Shown here: positions 10,331 to 21,982 of the stretch, in pieces
Position numbering within the stretch: position 1 is the stretch's first letter
Layout: each line of letters opens with the position of its first letter
From: Cavia porcellus
Taxonomy: Eukaryota > Chordata > Mammalia > Rodentia > Caviidae
DNA: 64,000 nt
Reading direction: 5' to 3'
Assembly (NCBI RefSeq): GCF_034190915.1
Contig: NW_026947484.1
Span: 212,114,657 to 212,178,656 of the forward strand
Notes under the pieces: generated by a model
What the model saw: the letters and a program-made list of their open reading frames with translations, nothing else
The model's database searches: none
Told to the model about the DNA's origin: nothing
Translations under genes and position numbers: made by a program

Positions 10331-11299
10331 AGTCCATTGCATAGAGGTGGTAACTTATTGCTAAGTTTCCTTGACTCACATCTGCTCTATGTGTAAAAAG
10401 AGTCAGAGATGCTGACTTTGCAGCCTGGTTAGGGAGCAAAAGAGTAGAATGTGAAAGGAACACAGAAGTTATTTGCTTGGAGTACCCCCGGAATGAGCAG
10501 AAATTGAGACAATCTCAGATTTTTCCAGGCTGTGGAATTAGATAGGCCAGATCCCATTATACCCAGACCTCTGGGGAATAAGGGGCTCCCAGCTGACATA
10601 TGCACCTAGAAACCTGCAGCAGAATGGCTTTCAAGAAAGGAATCTTGTATAACCGACATGTAGCACACATAGGATTTGGGGTTGTATCCACAAACATAAC
10701 CTTATCCTTGTCTTCCACTGACTTTTAATCCCTCTCAGTGGGGTATGGGTGGCCCTTTCCCTGGCCATGGGTAAAAATCCTTTCAAATATGTAAGTTTTT
10801 CTTAATACCTGTATGTAAAACTCCAGGAATCACATTAAGTTCCAAATGCGGATTCAATTCAATCACCCATTCCAACATACTGACTAACAAGTCCTCACTA
10901 AAGATAAGATTTGTCTCCCTCTCTCCCAAAGATAGGACCCATAGGAATGGCTCAGCTACAGTGTGACAGGGAGTCTGTTTAGTATCTCTTTAAAAGAATT
11001 TCTCATTTTACTACTGCTTTTCACCTGCAGTGTTGAGTGGGGAAAGAAGGAAAGAGGGATAGGAAGGTCCTTGGTGAGACAGCTCCTATGTCCCTTCGCC
11101 GGAGACCAGTGAGTTCCCTGGCTGCTGTTCAGAGCTGGCTCCCGGAGGCTTGCTTGGGAGCCCTCCGTTGGACTTCTCTGACTCAGCCGTCTTTCTCAGC
11201 AGGCTCCTCTGCTCCTCTCTGTGATCTGTTCTTACTCCTCAGCCTAAGACCCTCACGTCCTTTTGTCCTCATTGGCCAGCTTTGCTCTCTTCTGCCCGC

Positions 11300-11460
11300 T
11301 TTGCTGTGAACTGTTTCTCCTCTGCAGTGTCCCGCTGCCATGTTATCCTGCCTTGAAATCAGCTGACTGTGGACTGAAATCTATGCAAACTGTGCTAAAT
11401 AAACCCTTCTTCCTTTAACTTTGAATATTTTGTCTCAGCAAGGAGAAAAGTAACTAAGAC
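11300..11460 (+). repeat. MaLR-like LTR 3' end
   Basis: AACTGTGCTAAATAAACCC, TTTGTCTCAGCAAGGAG and AAAAGTAACTAAGAC are typical of the 3' end of rodent MaLR LTRs and match 51560-51633. The left boundary may lie further upstream, near 11085. Confidence 0.65.
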
Positions 11461-11612
11461 CCATGTTACCTGTAGTTATGTGTTGGCTCGGCACATAATT
11501 GGGACAGCTTTTTAGAAATTCTCCACCACTACTCTTCAGAGAGGGTGACTGCTATTACAGCGCCACTCAGAAGGGAAAGGTCACTATTCCTTTCATCAGA
11601 AAAGCAAAAGAC

Positions 11613-11700
11613 AGGGCTGGGAGGGATGTAGGATAGGGGTAGAAGGCTTGCCTAGCATGTGTGAGGTCCTGGGTTCAAACCTAGTAACACACACACACAA
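11613..11700 (+). repeat. ID-type SINE, classic form
   Basis: GGGCTGGGAGGGATGTAGG, CTTGCCTAGCATGTGTGAGG and CTGGGTTCAAACC, then a short CA tail. Confidence 0.85.
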
Positions 11701-11917
11701 AGGCACAATATTTCCCATGTTCTCCTGTATTATGCCTATAACTATGTCACATGGTGACTTAGCTGAGAAAAAAGAGAATGGGAAAGTTTGTGTTTAATGA
11801 TTAATGCCTGTATTGTAAAGATAGGAGGAGGGAGTTAAAAATGGAAACTGGGTTCCCAGGCAGTATAATCACCAGCATATGCTTTGTACAGCTCCTTAGT
11901 TACTTAAAATTCATGTG

Positions 11918-12007
11918 CAGTGCTGGCATATAGCTCAGTGGCACAGACCCTGCCTGGCAAGTGTGGAGTCCTGAGTTTGAGTTCTGGTAGCTACTCTACA
12001 TAAAAAA
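11918..12007 (+). repeat. ID-type SINE, diverged
   Basis: The A box TATAGCTCAGTGGCACAG and the downstream GAGTTTGAGTTC are recognisable; the tail is short. Confidence 0.75.
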
Positions 12008-12463
12008 CCCACCTCATGTTTGCTTGTCTTTGGTATCTATATTTTATGTGGGATATATTCACTCAGTCACAAAGGTAACCCTAAGGTGTCACTAGCTCCT
12101 ACATACAATTCAGAGTCCAGGTACTCTGTATGGTATGTAGGCGCTGAGTTTTGTGAGAGTAAATTTTAGTTGTCTGGGAATCATAAACTTATATAATAAA
12201 AAATTAGGGATATAAATTTAAAAGGAGAAGCAAAATTACTTTGTTGAAAAGGGGAGAGAAATGAGGAGACAGACAGCTACCTTGTTGGAATAAGGTGGGA
12301 AGGTGATTGAGGATCTTTGTTCTTATCCCCTTTTATTTTGTGGCAATAAAACTCTCCCCTCTGAAATCTGTTACAACTTGATTGGCTGTTTCATGCACTT
12401 GAGTTCCCTGATTTGGCCACTGACCCTCTCTATTGCCTATGTGCAAAAAATTTTATCGTTTGT

Positions 12464-12573
12464 TTTGAGACAGAGTCCCACTGTGAAAGTCAGGCTGGCC
12501 TTGAACTCGTGGCATTCCTCCTGCCTCGGCCTCCTCAGTGCTGGAATTACAGGTGTATGCCACCACCCCACAG
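12464..12573 (-). repeat. B1-type SINE
   Basis: Antisense B1 without the duplicated module: GAGACAGAGTCCCACTGTG, CTCCTGCCTCGGCCTCC and GGAATTACAGGTGTATGCC. Confidence 0.9.
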
Positions 12574-13024
12574 TCTATGTGCAAATTCTTGGATAAGCTC
12601 ATTTAGTCTATCTTTATCCTGCCAATGCGCTATCCCAAAAGTTTATGATGGGCCTTTCATACAAGGCCTAGTTAGCACATAATAAAGGGATACATGTATA
12701 TTTTAGTGCAGTATCATGATGATAAAATATTTATTTCTGTATGTGTGTGTGTTCATGTGTGCACATACAGGTATAAGTATATACTTGATATACTAAGTGA
12801 GTTTTCTATAATATGGCCCCTCCCACTTTGTCTCTTTTCTACTTAACTGGAGGTAGAGAGGAGCAAACTGAAGTCCCCAGCCTCACCAGGTGGGGCCAGG
12901 CTACTCATCAATTCCTTCTGCCTGTCTTAATTCCTCTCTCTCACAAGGACTTTAACTCTTGCTAGTGAATTTACCAGAATTCTCACTAAGGCTTTTCCCT
13001 ACCTGTCCCCCAAACCTTCCTTAT

Positions 13025-13410
13025 AGAGTCCTCTTGTTTTAGTTTACCTAGACCCAAAACAAAATGCCCAGAACTGGGTAATTTACAAAGGAAAGAAGTT
13101 TGTGTTAGCTCATGATTCTGGAAAGTCCAAGAGTATGGGATCATTGAGGGCCTCCAGCTGCTTCAGATTGTGGCTCAAAGTGGAAGGAGAAGCAATCCAT
13201 GCAAAAGAGACAAACACAAGAGGTGCTTTATAACTAGGTCTTGTGATAACTAATTCAACCCCACATGAATCAATCCATTCCCCTGTGAAGGAAGTAATCT
13301 TTCCTAAAGACCTAATCATTCCGTAAAGTTCCCACCTCCTAACACGGCCCTAATGGTAATTAAATTTTAACATGAGCTTTGGAAGGGTAAACCATATTCA
13401 AACCATAGAA
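13025..13410 (-). repeat. MaLR-like LTR, near full length
   Basis: The reverse complement begins CTATGGTTTGAATATGG and runs through GTTAGGAGGTGGGAAC and ATGATTAGGTC to GTAAATTACCCAGTTCTGGG. This is the usual order of MaLR (MST/MLT-type) LTRs. Confidence 0.75.
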
Positions 13411-13439
13411 CTCCTCTTTTAGGTCTAGATGTGGCTTCT

Positions 13440-13869
13440 CATGGCTTGGTGATTTAAGCTCAAGAATATTATTTGTGATCAGGAAAAAGAAAGTACTAAG
13501 TGTTGAGAAGAATGTGGGACAACAGAACTCTGATATGCTCATGTATATGGGAATATATATTTACTCAATATATATACTTAGGAAAACTTCAGTAGTATCT
13601 GGTTAAGGTTGAATGTCTGCATTTCTTATAGCTAGCAGGATTCCTGTTAGGTGAATGCCTAACAGAAACGTAAATGGATGTGCAAGAAAAGACATGTTAT
13701 ACAATATTTAAAGTAGCATCATTTATAATAGCCTACAACTGGAAGGTAGACATCTATGAATAGAATATATATTGACACAATGGAATAGCACACAGAAATG
13801 AGAATGATCTCACATGAAAGAATCTCAAATTGATGCTGAGCAAAAGCAGCCGTAGACAAAAAACAAAAC

Positions 13870-13905
<36 letters not shown>

Positions 13906-14160
13906 GTACTGTGTGGTTCTATTTATATGAAATACAGAAGCCAGGAAAGAGATTTCTCCTAAAATATAGCTTGGGTTGACAAGTAGTCTGTGGTATTAAA
14001 TGTTCTTTGGAGGAGACGGTAGGTGTTTGTAAAGGCAGCTTAAGGAAGATTCTTGATTTGGGTGCTACTTATACAGACATGTTCAATTTCTGAAAATTTA
14101 TTGAACTGTATACTTTTCTTTGCATATACTATATATCAATCAAATGTAAAAAAATAAAAG
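13440..14160 (+). repeat. LINE-1 3' end (old L1M-like)
   Basis: It matches the last part of L1 ORF2 and the 3'UTR in order: GTTGAGAAGAATGTGGGAC, TTATAATAGCCTACAACTGG, ACACAATGGAATAGC, TTCTATTTATATGAAATAC, GAACTGTATACTTTTC and an A-rich end. The reading frame is broken. An AC repeat has grown inside it. Confidence 0.85.
13873..13903 (+). repeat. (AC)n microsatellite inside L1
   Basis: About 15 AC units follow an AAAAC-rich lead. Confidence 0.95.
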
Positions 14161-14599
14161 CTTATAGGAAAATATATTCATTATAAAATGTGAAGAAGCA
14201 ATAAGAGCTTTCACTTAGGAGAGACAAAGAGATAGAAAGATAGAGAAACATGTTATTTTTCATGTTATTTCCTGGTCAGCAGACCACATCCAGTACTGTT
14301 GGATAGAAGTAGCAGGTTCTCCTAGAAGTAATTAAATTCTTCGTTGGAGAATCTGAAGGACCCATTCTTCTATCCTTTGTGCAGACACGTACCTTTTACA
14401 TCCCACTTTCTTTTGGAGGGAATTCTGGGGGTCAGGGGTTGATATAGGACAGAAGAGCAACAGATTGTTGTTGAACAGACTTGAGATTGTCGGGACACAG
14501 GATTCCCTTAGTCATTTGTCAGACTTCTGATCAATTCCAAGTGTAACTGATCACAATCAAATAACTTGTCTAAAGGAGCTTTAACTTGTTTATTTTTTG

Positions 14600-14600
<1 letters not shown>

Positions 14601-14636
<36 letters not shown>

Positions 14637-14769
14637 AGACAGGGTCTCATGTAGTTCAGGTTGACTCTGAACTCACTGTGTATCCTAGGTTGGCCTCAAA
14701 CTTATGGTGATCCTCCTGCCTCGGCCGCCTAAGTGCTGGGATTATAGGTATGTACCACCATGCTCAGCT
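14601..14769 (-). repeat. B1-type SINE with a 35-base T run
   Basis: An unbroken T run (14601-14635) is the antisense A tail. B1 follows from GAGACAGGGTCTCATG to TGTACCACCATGCTCAGCT. A tail this long suggests a fairly recent insertion or later expansion. Confidence 0.92.
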
Positions 14770-15017
14770 TTTAAAATTGTTTTTTCATTAAATATTTTCA
14801 ATTTATTTCTTTCAGTGAAGCAATACATTCATATAGTTTTTAGAAATCAAAGCAATACCAAAAAATATATACTGAAGTTCAATACTCACTACTGTTCTTA
14901 TGTACCCTGGAATCCTCTACAAAGTCAAAACATTGTTTTGAAGTGCTTTAGAAGGACACCTGAAGAGATGCTACTCACAACCCATCTTGCCACTTGGGGC
15001 CTCAATCTTATCTCCTG

Positions 15018-15119
15018 GTTTGTTTGGGGTTTTTTTTTGTCTTTTTTGGTACTGGGAATCGAACTCATGACCACACACTTGCAAGGCAAGTGCTTAATGC
15101 CGCTGAACTAAATCTCCAG
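15018..15119 (-). repeat. ID-type SINE with perfect 16-bp target-site duplication
   Basis: Antisense ID (GGTACTGGGAATCGAACTCA, ACTTGCAAGGCAAGTGC). TCAATCTTATCTCCTG is repeated exactly at 15002-15017 and 15120-15135. Confidence 0.94.
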
Positions 15120-15287
15120 TCAATCTTATCTCCTGATCACACTATAGCTTCTCCCTTTTCACTTGTGCTGGTTTCAGCTTAGGTACAAAACGTCAGTTTG
15201 TCATTTTCATCCAGGGCTCCAAGGTTATGGCTTTAAGTTTGGTCGGTGTAGATTGTATGCTGCAGATAAAAAAATCCTCCCCCACTC

Positions 15288-15442
15288 CTTTTTTTTCTTT
15301 TCTGATACCAGGAATTGAACTCAGGGCCTTATGCTTGCAGGCAGGTGTACTACTAAGCCACATCTTTGGGCCAAAAGAATCAAACTCATGACCTTTCATT
15401 TGCTAAGCAGGTACTTAAGCCATTGAACTATATTTACAGCCA
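15288..15442 (-). repeat. Two antisense ID-type SINEs
   Basis: The first spans 15288-15373 (CCAGGAATTGAACTCAGGGC) and the second 15374-15442 (AATCAAACTCATGACC, AAGCCATTGAACTATA). Both are diverged. Confidence 0.75.
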
Positions 15443-15897
15443 AGAGATTCTCTTTTACCAAGTTTGTGATCTGTACTTTCAAATCAGTTATTTCTAATCT
15501 TGGTTTGCCATTCTTTTGAGGGAGTTTGCTGAAAGCTACTAAAAAAGACCCTCAATACCCACTAATGTTCTATATAGTTCCTGAGATTTCTCCTAAAATA
15601 TAGCTTGGGTTGACAAGTAGTCTGTATTGAAGGTCCAGTAAACAATAGTCTCATGATGGTTTAACAAGGTTCACCAGCTTTCTTGTTTGGAATAGTCATC
15701 ACAACTGCTACCTTAACCTCCTATTGGCCAATAACAAATTTTAGAGTATATTTTTAGTACCAAATTACTTTCCTCTTAGGAATGGGTGCAGCTACAAGTT
15801 ACAGAACACCTACCAATAACTGACTTAAAGGTGGCTTCTCACATTCATGGACTAGATATGGGCAGGGGTGGAAGCAGAGCAGTGAGTCGGGAAGCTG

Positions 15898-16215
15898 TAT
15901 TAGTCACTTTTCTGTTGTTGGGACAAAATACTCAACACCTATAACTCAAAGGAGGAGTTTATTTTGGCCTACAGTTTCAGAGGGTTCAGTCAATGGCCAG
16001 CCAGCTCCATGGCAGAAATGGCATGATGGAAGGGCATGGTGGAGGAAAGTTGTTCAAGCTATGGCAGCCAGGAAGCAGGGAGACAAGAGGGTTCTAGGGA
16101 CAAGAACACACTCTTTGAGGTCATGCCCCAGTGACCCACCTCCAACCAGGCTCCACCTCCTTAGAGCACATTCAGAACTAAGCTCATCAGTGGATGAAAT
16201 GCTAATGAGAATAGG
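15898..16215 (-). repeat. MaLR-like LTR, continuous copy
   Basis: GTATTAGTCACTTTTCTGTT, CAGTTTCAGAGGGTTCAGTC, CTCCATGGCAGAAATGGC and GAGCACATTCAGAACTAAG. It serves as the uninterrupted counterpart of the split element at 9205-10330. Orientation is inferred from similarity to MaLR LTRs. Confidence 0.65.
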
Positions 16216-16224
16216 GCCCCTGTG

Positions 16225-16311
16225 ATCCAGGGACCTTCCTACTTGCAGCAATCCGCCTGCCTCAGCCTTCCAAGTGCTGGGATTACAGATGTGTGCCACC
16301 ACATCTGGCCA
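16225..16311 (-). repeat. B1-type SINE, partial
   Basis: The 5' half of a B1 in antisense: GCAATCCGCCTGCCTCAGCC, GTGCTGGGATTACAG and GCCACCACATCTGG. Confidence 0.88.
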
Positions 16312-16371
16312 GGATATATTTTGGTAGCATCAAAAGGATTTGTTGAATGATTAGTTATAAAGGTAAGCAAT

Positions 16372-16521
16372 CTAGGCATGGTTGTGCACACCTGTAATCC
16401 CAACATTCTGGAGGCTGAGGCAGGAGTATTGCTGTAAATTCAATACCAGCCTGGGTAACCTAGGGAGCTCAAGGCCAGCCCAAACTACTTAGTGAGACTC
16501 TGTGTCATAAAACAAAATAGA
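16372..16521 (+). repeat. B1-type SINE with duplicated module
   Basis: GGCATGGTTGTGCACACCTG, GGAGGCTGAGGCAGGAG and the second module GCTCAAGGCCAGCCCAAAC, ending GAGACTCTGTGTC and an A-rich tail. Confidence 0.92.
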
Positions 16522-16604
16522 GGCTGGGGATTTAGCTCAGTGGCATAAGCGCCTGCCTTGCAAGTGTGTGGTCGTGAGTTCGATCCCCGGTACGGATAAA
16601 AATG
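16522..16604 (+). repeat. ID-type SINE, young subfamily
   Basis: GGCTGGGGATTTAGCTCAGT, CATAAGCGCCTGCCTTGC and GTTCGATCCCCGGTACGG. It is inserted directly in the tail of the preceding B1. Only one other copy of this subfamily (554-648) points the same way as MCFD2. Confidence 0.92.
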
Positions 16605-17768
16605 AAAAAGACCAAAGAAAACCCAAAACAAATAACCGTGACAAATGAACAAACACAAATAAAAGAAACACAAATAAAAGAAATCAAGAAGAGCTCTTAG
16701 AGTTTTAGTTTAAACAACTGAATAACAATGACATTTAGAAAACTCACTTAGTAAAATGGGCAGGTGACATTTACCACAATTTTCGGAGCCATGTTAAAAT
16801 TTAAGATACCAGTTAGACATTCATGTTGAAATGTCAAGCAGGCGTTTATTTAGAGGACTTCGGAATTACAGAGAAGAGGGCATCCCAATTGAGATAAATT
16901 GTGGAGTCCTCTCCCTATAACTGTTAGCTAAAGATAGTAGGTGAAGTCACATAGGAAGAGTGGGTAGACAGAGAAGGGTAGAATCCTAGGAACTTTTATA
17001 TTTATATGCTGAATTGAGGAGGGGAAGCTAATAAAATAGCCTAAGAAAGAAGAGTCAGAGAAATCAGGATCAAGAGTGTGCACTGCCAGAAAACAAGAAA
17101 AAAAAGTGTTTCAAAGTAAAAGTGATTAACTATGATGAATAGTATTAACAAGGCAAGTCAAATAAAAACAGAGATCAAAGAAGAGACTACAGAGTGGCAC
17201 AGAGATTGTCATTTCAGTGGCATGGTGGGAGAGAAACCAGAAAGCCGGTTTATATGCTGATGGCAATGATCTGATCCAGAGGGAGCACTTGCTGACTTGA
17301 GAGACAGGAAAGAGAATATCCGTAGAAGAGGGGGAAGCATTGGTTAAATAGAATGAGAACACCGCTCATCTACTATACATTGAATTTCTTAGAGATCCCA
17401 TGTCTTATCTGTATTTCTATTAGCTGTCCAGACAGTGCCCAGTACAAGGAATCCTCACAGGGAATTCAAGAACTGTTATTAAAAGGACACATGGAGGAAT
17501 GGACTAAATGGACGGCAGTACAGGGGACCTGGAATGAACTGGAGCAGACTAATCCAAACTAAGGAAAGCAGAAGGGTTACTGAGTCAAGATGGCCTTTTA
17601 AAGGATCCTGCGTTTTTCTTTGGAATAATTTAAAAGATTTTAACTTCAGATGTAGATGGGAGAATGAGATAGTCAACGACAGTGGCACCGACCAACTTTC
17701 AAGGTACTGAAAGGCTGAAGAGAGGGTTCTAGGATCATCTACCTAGTTGCTTTTTTCTTTTCTTCTTT

Positions 17769-17861
17769 CCCCCCCCCCCTTTTTTTTGGTACCGGGATCG
17801 AACTCACGGCCTTGCACTTACCATGCAAGCGCTTGAGCCACTGAGCTAAATCCCTGGCCCT
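17769..17861 (-). repeat. ID-type SINE
   Basis: Antisense copy after a C run and T run: GGTACCGGGATCGAACTCAC, GAGCCACTGAGCTAAATCCC. Confidence 0.9.
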
Positions 17862-18175
17862 ACCTACTTCTTGTCTCCACTTTTTTGAATCCAGACATGT
17901 AAGAATGTGTCTTTATGGACACAAATGGGCGGAGGGATTTAAAAACTGAGGGCTCTACATTTATTCTGGTCCATTAAGTAGATATTTGTTGAATGACAAT
18001 CTTGCATAGGCCCAAAGGTGTGAGAACTCAGGCACTGTCTGTTTCTGAAAGTGCTTTGATTTCACGAACTGCACCGAAAAGGGGTATTTGAACTGGGACT
18101 TGCAAGTGAACAAATACAGAGGTTGACTGGGCTTGTGGAATGGCGCAAAAGCTCCAAGTGGCGCGGCCTGCACCT

Positions 18176-18189
18176 GCGCCCTCTAGCTG
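18176..18189 (-). promoter_or_regulatory. CTCF-like motif at upstream edge of CpG island
   Basis: Reverse-strand reading CAGCTAGAGGGCGC fits the core CTCF consensus well. It sits at the left boundary of the MCFD2 CpG island, a common place for CTCF. Occupancy cannot be judged from sequence. Confidence 0.5.
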
Positions 18190-18559
18190 TCGTGTTAGGG
18201 AACGTCTCCTAGCATCTCCCCATCGTGAAGTCGGAGGAACCCGCGGACCCACACAGGAGGGGCAGAACCAGGGGCCGGCTATGGAGCCCACCCATCCTCC
18301 AGCCTACCTCCCAAGCGGAAAGGCAATCTTGGGGGCGTCCGGGGCTACCTCTTAACCGGCCGGGCCCCTGGGCTCCTGGGAGCGCAATTCCGCCAGGAGC
18401 CGGGTGTGGCCTGCAGGAACGAGGGTACAACTGCGTCTGTCGCACATTACACGTGGACTCACTGAAGTCATCCACACGGTTTCGGGCCGAGGGCGGGGCC
18501 TGAGGCGCCCAGAGTCGGGCGGAAGGGATTGCGCGTGCGCGAGAGGCTGGACCACGGGC

Positions 18560-18708
18560 GAGACCTACGGCTGCCAGGGGCGGGCAGAAGCGAGCGCGCG
18601 TGCGCGGGAGGCCGGGGGCGGGGCTGACGGGCCGGGAAAGCATTTTGGGGACGGGGGCTGGCAAGGCTCAAGCGGGAGGGCTTCGTATTCACGGCGGGGA
18701 CGGTGAGG
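18560..18708 (+). other. MCFD2: Candidate non-coding exon 1 of MCFD2
   Basis: A strong 5' splice site, AGG|GTGAGT, follows 18708; a weaker GTGAGG donor starts at 18703. The segment lies just after the GC boxes and NRF1-like sites. Read into exon 2 it gives no in-frame ATG upstream of 24909. The transcription start is a guess and the donor choice is uncertain. Confidence 0.5.
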
Positions 18709-19296
18709 GTGAGTGAACTGATTAGTGGAATAGGCCTGACCCTTAGGGCTGAGGTCCATGGATGACACTCGGGTAACGTTCTCAGCGGGCGGCTCCCTGG
18801 GACCGTGGGGTTGGTACCGGAGGCGGGAGCGTCTGGGTGAGGGTCTCTGCGGCTGGGAGCAGGGCCTGACCCGGAGGTGGAAGTCAGTGTCCACGCTGCG
18901 GGCGTTGGAGCCTGTCTGGCCCGGCGGAGTCGATCTCCGACCTCTTGGCTGGTCAGGGCTCCCAGGACCAGGCTGTGGGACCACTTGTGCGCGATTGGAC
19001 CCCGCCTCTTGCTCCCTCGAGGCTGTCGGGACGGAGGCATCCCAATTCCTCAAGGAGGAGACCTACAGTCCTGTCCACTCCGTCCCCTAGGTTCAGGCCG
19101 CCTTCGCAGCTGTTGCTCTGGACTCGCTCAGTGAGCCCTGACTGCTCGTTTGTATCCCTTCTGGGTCCCTCTGTAGCTTGTTCAGTACTGCTGAGCGAGA
19201 GCCATGATCTTCAACCGAAATTTTTCACTTATCCTCGTCCCTCTCCCTATTCTTTTATCCTTTTGGAGATGCCATAGTTCTTCCATGCTCTTGCAC

Positions 19297-19474
19297 ATGG
19301 TTTGCAATACTGAGCACTGAACCCAGAGCCTTTGCATTAAGCTACATACCTAGATCTTTTTAGAAATATTTTGAGACAGAGTCTTGTTAAATCGTTGTTT
19401 CAAATTTGTGATCCTCCTGCCACAACCTTCCACTGTGTTGGAGTCACCGGCTTGTACTGCCATGCCAGACTGCA
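19297..19474 (-). repeat. B1-dID dimeric SINE, old
   Basis: ID half: GAGCACTGAACCCAGAGCC, AAGCTACATACC. B1 half: GAGACAGAGTCTTG to CTGCCATGCCAG. It lies at the start of intron 1, just past the CpG island. Confidence 0.8.
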
Positions 19475-21801
19475 AGGCTATTTGTAACCTGTCCTCTTTG
19501 TACATTACTGAATACTCATTCTGCTCAGCTGTGCTGTGTCTTCAACTCTATTGAGTGTTTTAGTGCCTAGATTGGAGTGACTCCCTTCTGGGGTTAGATG
19601 TTTGTTGTGTGTTGCTTCTGTCTGGGGCACTGTCCTTTGGTTGAAAGAACCCTCATGCTTCATGTGTTATTCCACGTGGGAGTTGGGGCTTCTGCCATAC
19701 CCCGTAGATGTCTGTTTATTCTTTTGTCCACCCAGCTGTGATCTGTGTGAAAGGAGTCTTGCCTGGGCCACATCTGTCCTTAGTATCTCAAGCTGTTTAT
19801 TATGCTGTTGTTCGTGTGGTACCAGGCAGTTCATATGTTAGTTTAATGTATCAATAAAACATGACTACCTCTGGGGCCCCCCAAATAAATGAACAAATAG
19901 GTGCGTTCTCAACTGGCAGCCCATGTAAAGGTTTCTTTAGCCGAGGAACTTGATTGTTTTCTTGCCTCTTGAGTTCAAAACTATGGCAGTGGCAAATGGG
20001 GAAGTACTGGTCAGGGTTTTCTTTGGCATTGGCTCTGGGTATAACAGGTCTGGATGTTGGTGAGTGTGGTTGCTTTTAGAATGAATTCATAACTGAGGCC
20101 CCTTGGCTGGGGGAAAAGCTGCCAGCAGCTGCTAGAGGAAGGCTGGCTTCAGATTTTCATGTGCCAAATGACACAATGGGAGGGAAGGGCAGGTCAGGCC
20201 AAGCCAGCAGTGGGAGACTTCCAGGGCAGGTTCCAGTTTAGGTCAGTCCCCCTCACCCCTAAGGAACAACACGCCTGGGCGCCAGACCCATTGTCCCCAT
20301 CCAGACCTGAAGGCATACTACCCTAGTACAGCTCTGCAGTGCTCGCAGCTTAATGAGAGCCAGAAAAGACCCATTACTGTACATGGGTGGCCCTTAGAGA
20401 GGAAGAGAGAAAAACAGAAAAGAACAGTATGTGACCATATGTTCAGGTTAAGTGAGTGTGAGAGGTTGCAGACTGAGGTCAGAGGAGGACTAAGCCAGTG
20501 CTGGCTGGAAGAATTTGTAGATAACGTCTGAACCTGTCCTGGGAGGAACAAGATGTGGATCACTGGAACCAGTGTAGGTAGAGGCCATGGTACAGGAAGG
20601 AGCTACAGGAGCAGAGAAGGAAGCTGTTAGGATCCAGTCACAGTGCCCATTACTGCCTGTGGTCCAGCACCTCCTAGGGTTGAGGCTGTTCCTTGGGAGG
20701 GCTGGATTGTGATCTGGTCACTTTGTATAATTGTCTCCTCTCTTGGATTTCCTCAGCCTGGCCTGTATCAGTCCTGGAGGTCAGTAAGTTAGGAGCGCCT
20801 GGGGCTTATCTTCTAGGCTATTTGCCCATTGCCTTGAGCTGAATAGCTGGAGTGTGGATGATGCAATTTGTTCTTTGGGCAGAACAGAGTAGCATGTGTT
20901 TCCTTTTGGAGGTGAGCAGTTTAATTTGTAAGTAGCAGCACTTGGGATTTTTTCCTTTTATATGTTTATAGATTTGGCATTAATGTATGTTAATGGTTAG
21001 AACCTGCAACAGCAAACCAAAATGGGATGAATTCAACTTCAGCAATTCTTGGCTTTTACGCCATTTACCCTGAAAAGGGAATAGTTTAGACTCATAGTTC
21101 CTGTATTACTATTACCCAAGTAGAGCCCCCTTCCCAACAAATACACACACTCCAATTTGGTACACTAATGATTTACCCATGTAGTTAGGGAAAAGGGTGC
21201 CATGGGTTCTCTGTCACTCAGCGCTGCCATCTATCTGATAGACATCTCCAGTTTTATCAATTATATTAACATTAAAACTTGCTGCTGATCTGTGAAGGTG
21301 GTAGTAATCTCCCAAGTCCCCCAAAGGACCTCTGTCCAAGCCTGTGCTCTGTGCCCCAGGCCGAGAATACTCTCCCAGCCAGTAATCAGTCAGTTTCCCA
21401 GGTGGCGTTTGCAGATGTCTTCAGCCATGGACAGGACCCTTCGGAAGGGAGCTTATGGGGAGAATACCTAAGCCAGAGCCCAGATGAAGAAACATCTGAA
21501 GGGCCCTAGAGGGACTCTGATCCCTCCTGTCCCAGAACTTACAGGGTGTGTGCTCAGAAAAAGTTCTGCTCTAGCCAGCAGTCATTGTTGGGGTAACTCC
21601 AGACCTTGCTTTCTGGTACTAGATACAGTGGCAGTGGCCTTCCAGGGATCACAATACTTTTATTTGGTAAAACTGAAAGTGTGGCTTCTGGCTTCCCTTG
21701 AATTAATTTCTGGAGATAAGAATGAACTGGAAACTCTCCTATCCATGTAGTATTGAAACAAAATTATGCAAATGCAAATATGTAATTATAAAGAAAAATA
21801 T

Positions 21802-21953
21802 ATATTTTTTGTCTTTTTGAGACAAGGTCTTTATGCAGTTCAGGCTGGCCTTGAGCTCACTATGTAGCCTAGACTGGTCTCGAACTAGCAACAATCCTCC
21901 TACCTTAACCTTCTGAACGCTGGAATTACAGGCGTGAGCCACCACATCTGGCT
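21802..21953 (-). repeat. B1-type SINE with 11-bp target-site duplication
   Basis: Antisense B1 with a duplicated module. AAGAAAAATAT flanks it at 21791-21801 and 21954-21964. Confidence 0.93.
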
Positions 21954-21982
21954 AAGAAAAATATGTTTATCATACCTACTTT

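Larger units (their letters stand above)
1..18150. other. Upstream flank of MCFD2: no gene seen
   Basis: Apart from the repeats listed separately, the long gaps (1-470, 649-1040, 1189-2327, 2531-3089, 3317-4107, 4559-4832, 7641-8224, 10331-11299, 12574-13024, 14770-15017 and 16605-17768) show no conserved protein, RNA gene or clear exon. Open frames here are short and either lack family resemblance or lie within SINEs. By human synteny, which I state from memory, this DNA lies between the MCFD2 promoter and the divergent gene TTC7A and may be intron of long MCFD2 transcripts. Confidence 0.6.
18150..19130 (+). promoter_or_regulatory. MCFD2: CpG island, probable main MCFD2 promoter
   Basis: This is the only long CpG-dense stretch in the window. 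It holds GC boxes at 18491-18500 and 18614-18624, an ETS-like CGGAAG at 18520-18525, and two copies of GCGCGTGCGC (NRF1-like) at 18531-18540 and 18596-18605. There is no TATA box, as usual for a housekeeping secretory-pathway gene. It lies about 6.2 kb before the first coding exon, close to the spacing I recall for the human canonical transcript. Several long open frames cross the island on both strands; these are side effects of high GC and resemble no known protein. Confidence 0.85.

Noticed and set aside
14704..15182. Open frame of 135 codons on the plus strand
   Set aside because: It starts inside a B1 and ends inside an ID element; the protein is a translation of SINE sequence.
1..18150. 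First exon of TTC7A on the minus strand
   Set aside because: In human, TTC7A begins about 25 kb from the canonical MCFD2 promoter. I searched the minus-strand frames for its N terminus and found nothing similar, so it probably lies beyond the window.
18209..19090. Long overlapping open frames on both strands across the CpG island
   Set aside because: High GC removes stop codons by chance. The predicted proteins are arginine- and proline-rich with no family resemblance, and frames on opposite strands overlap.
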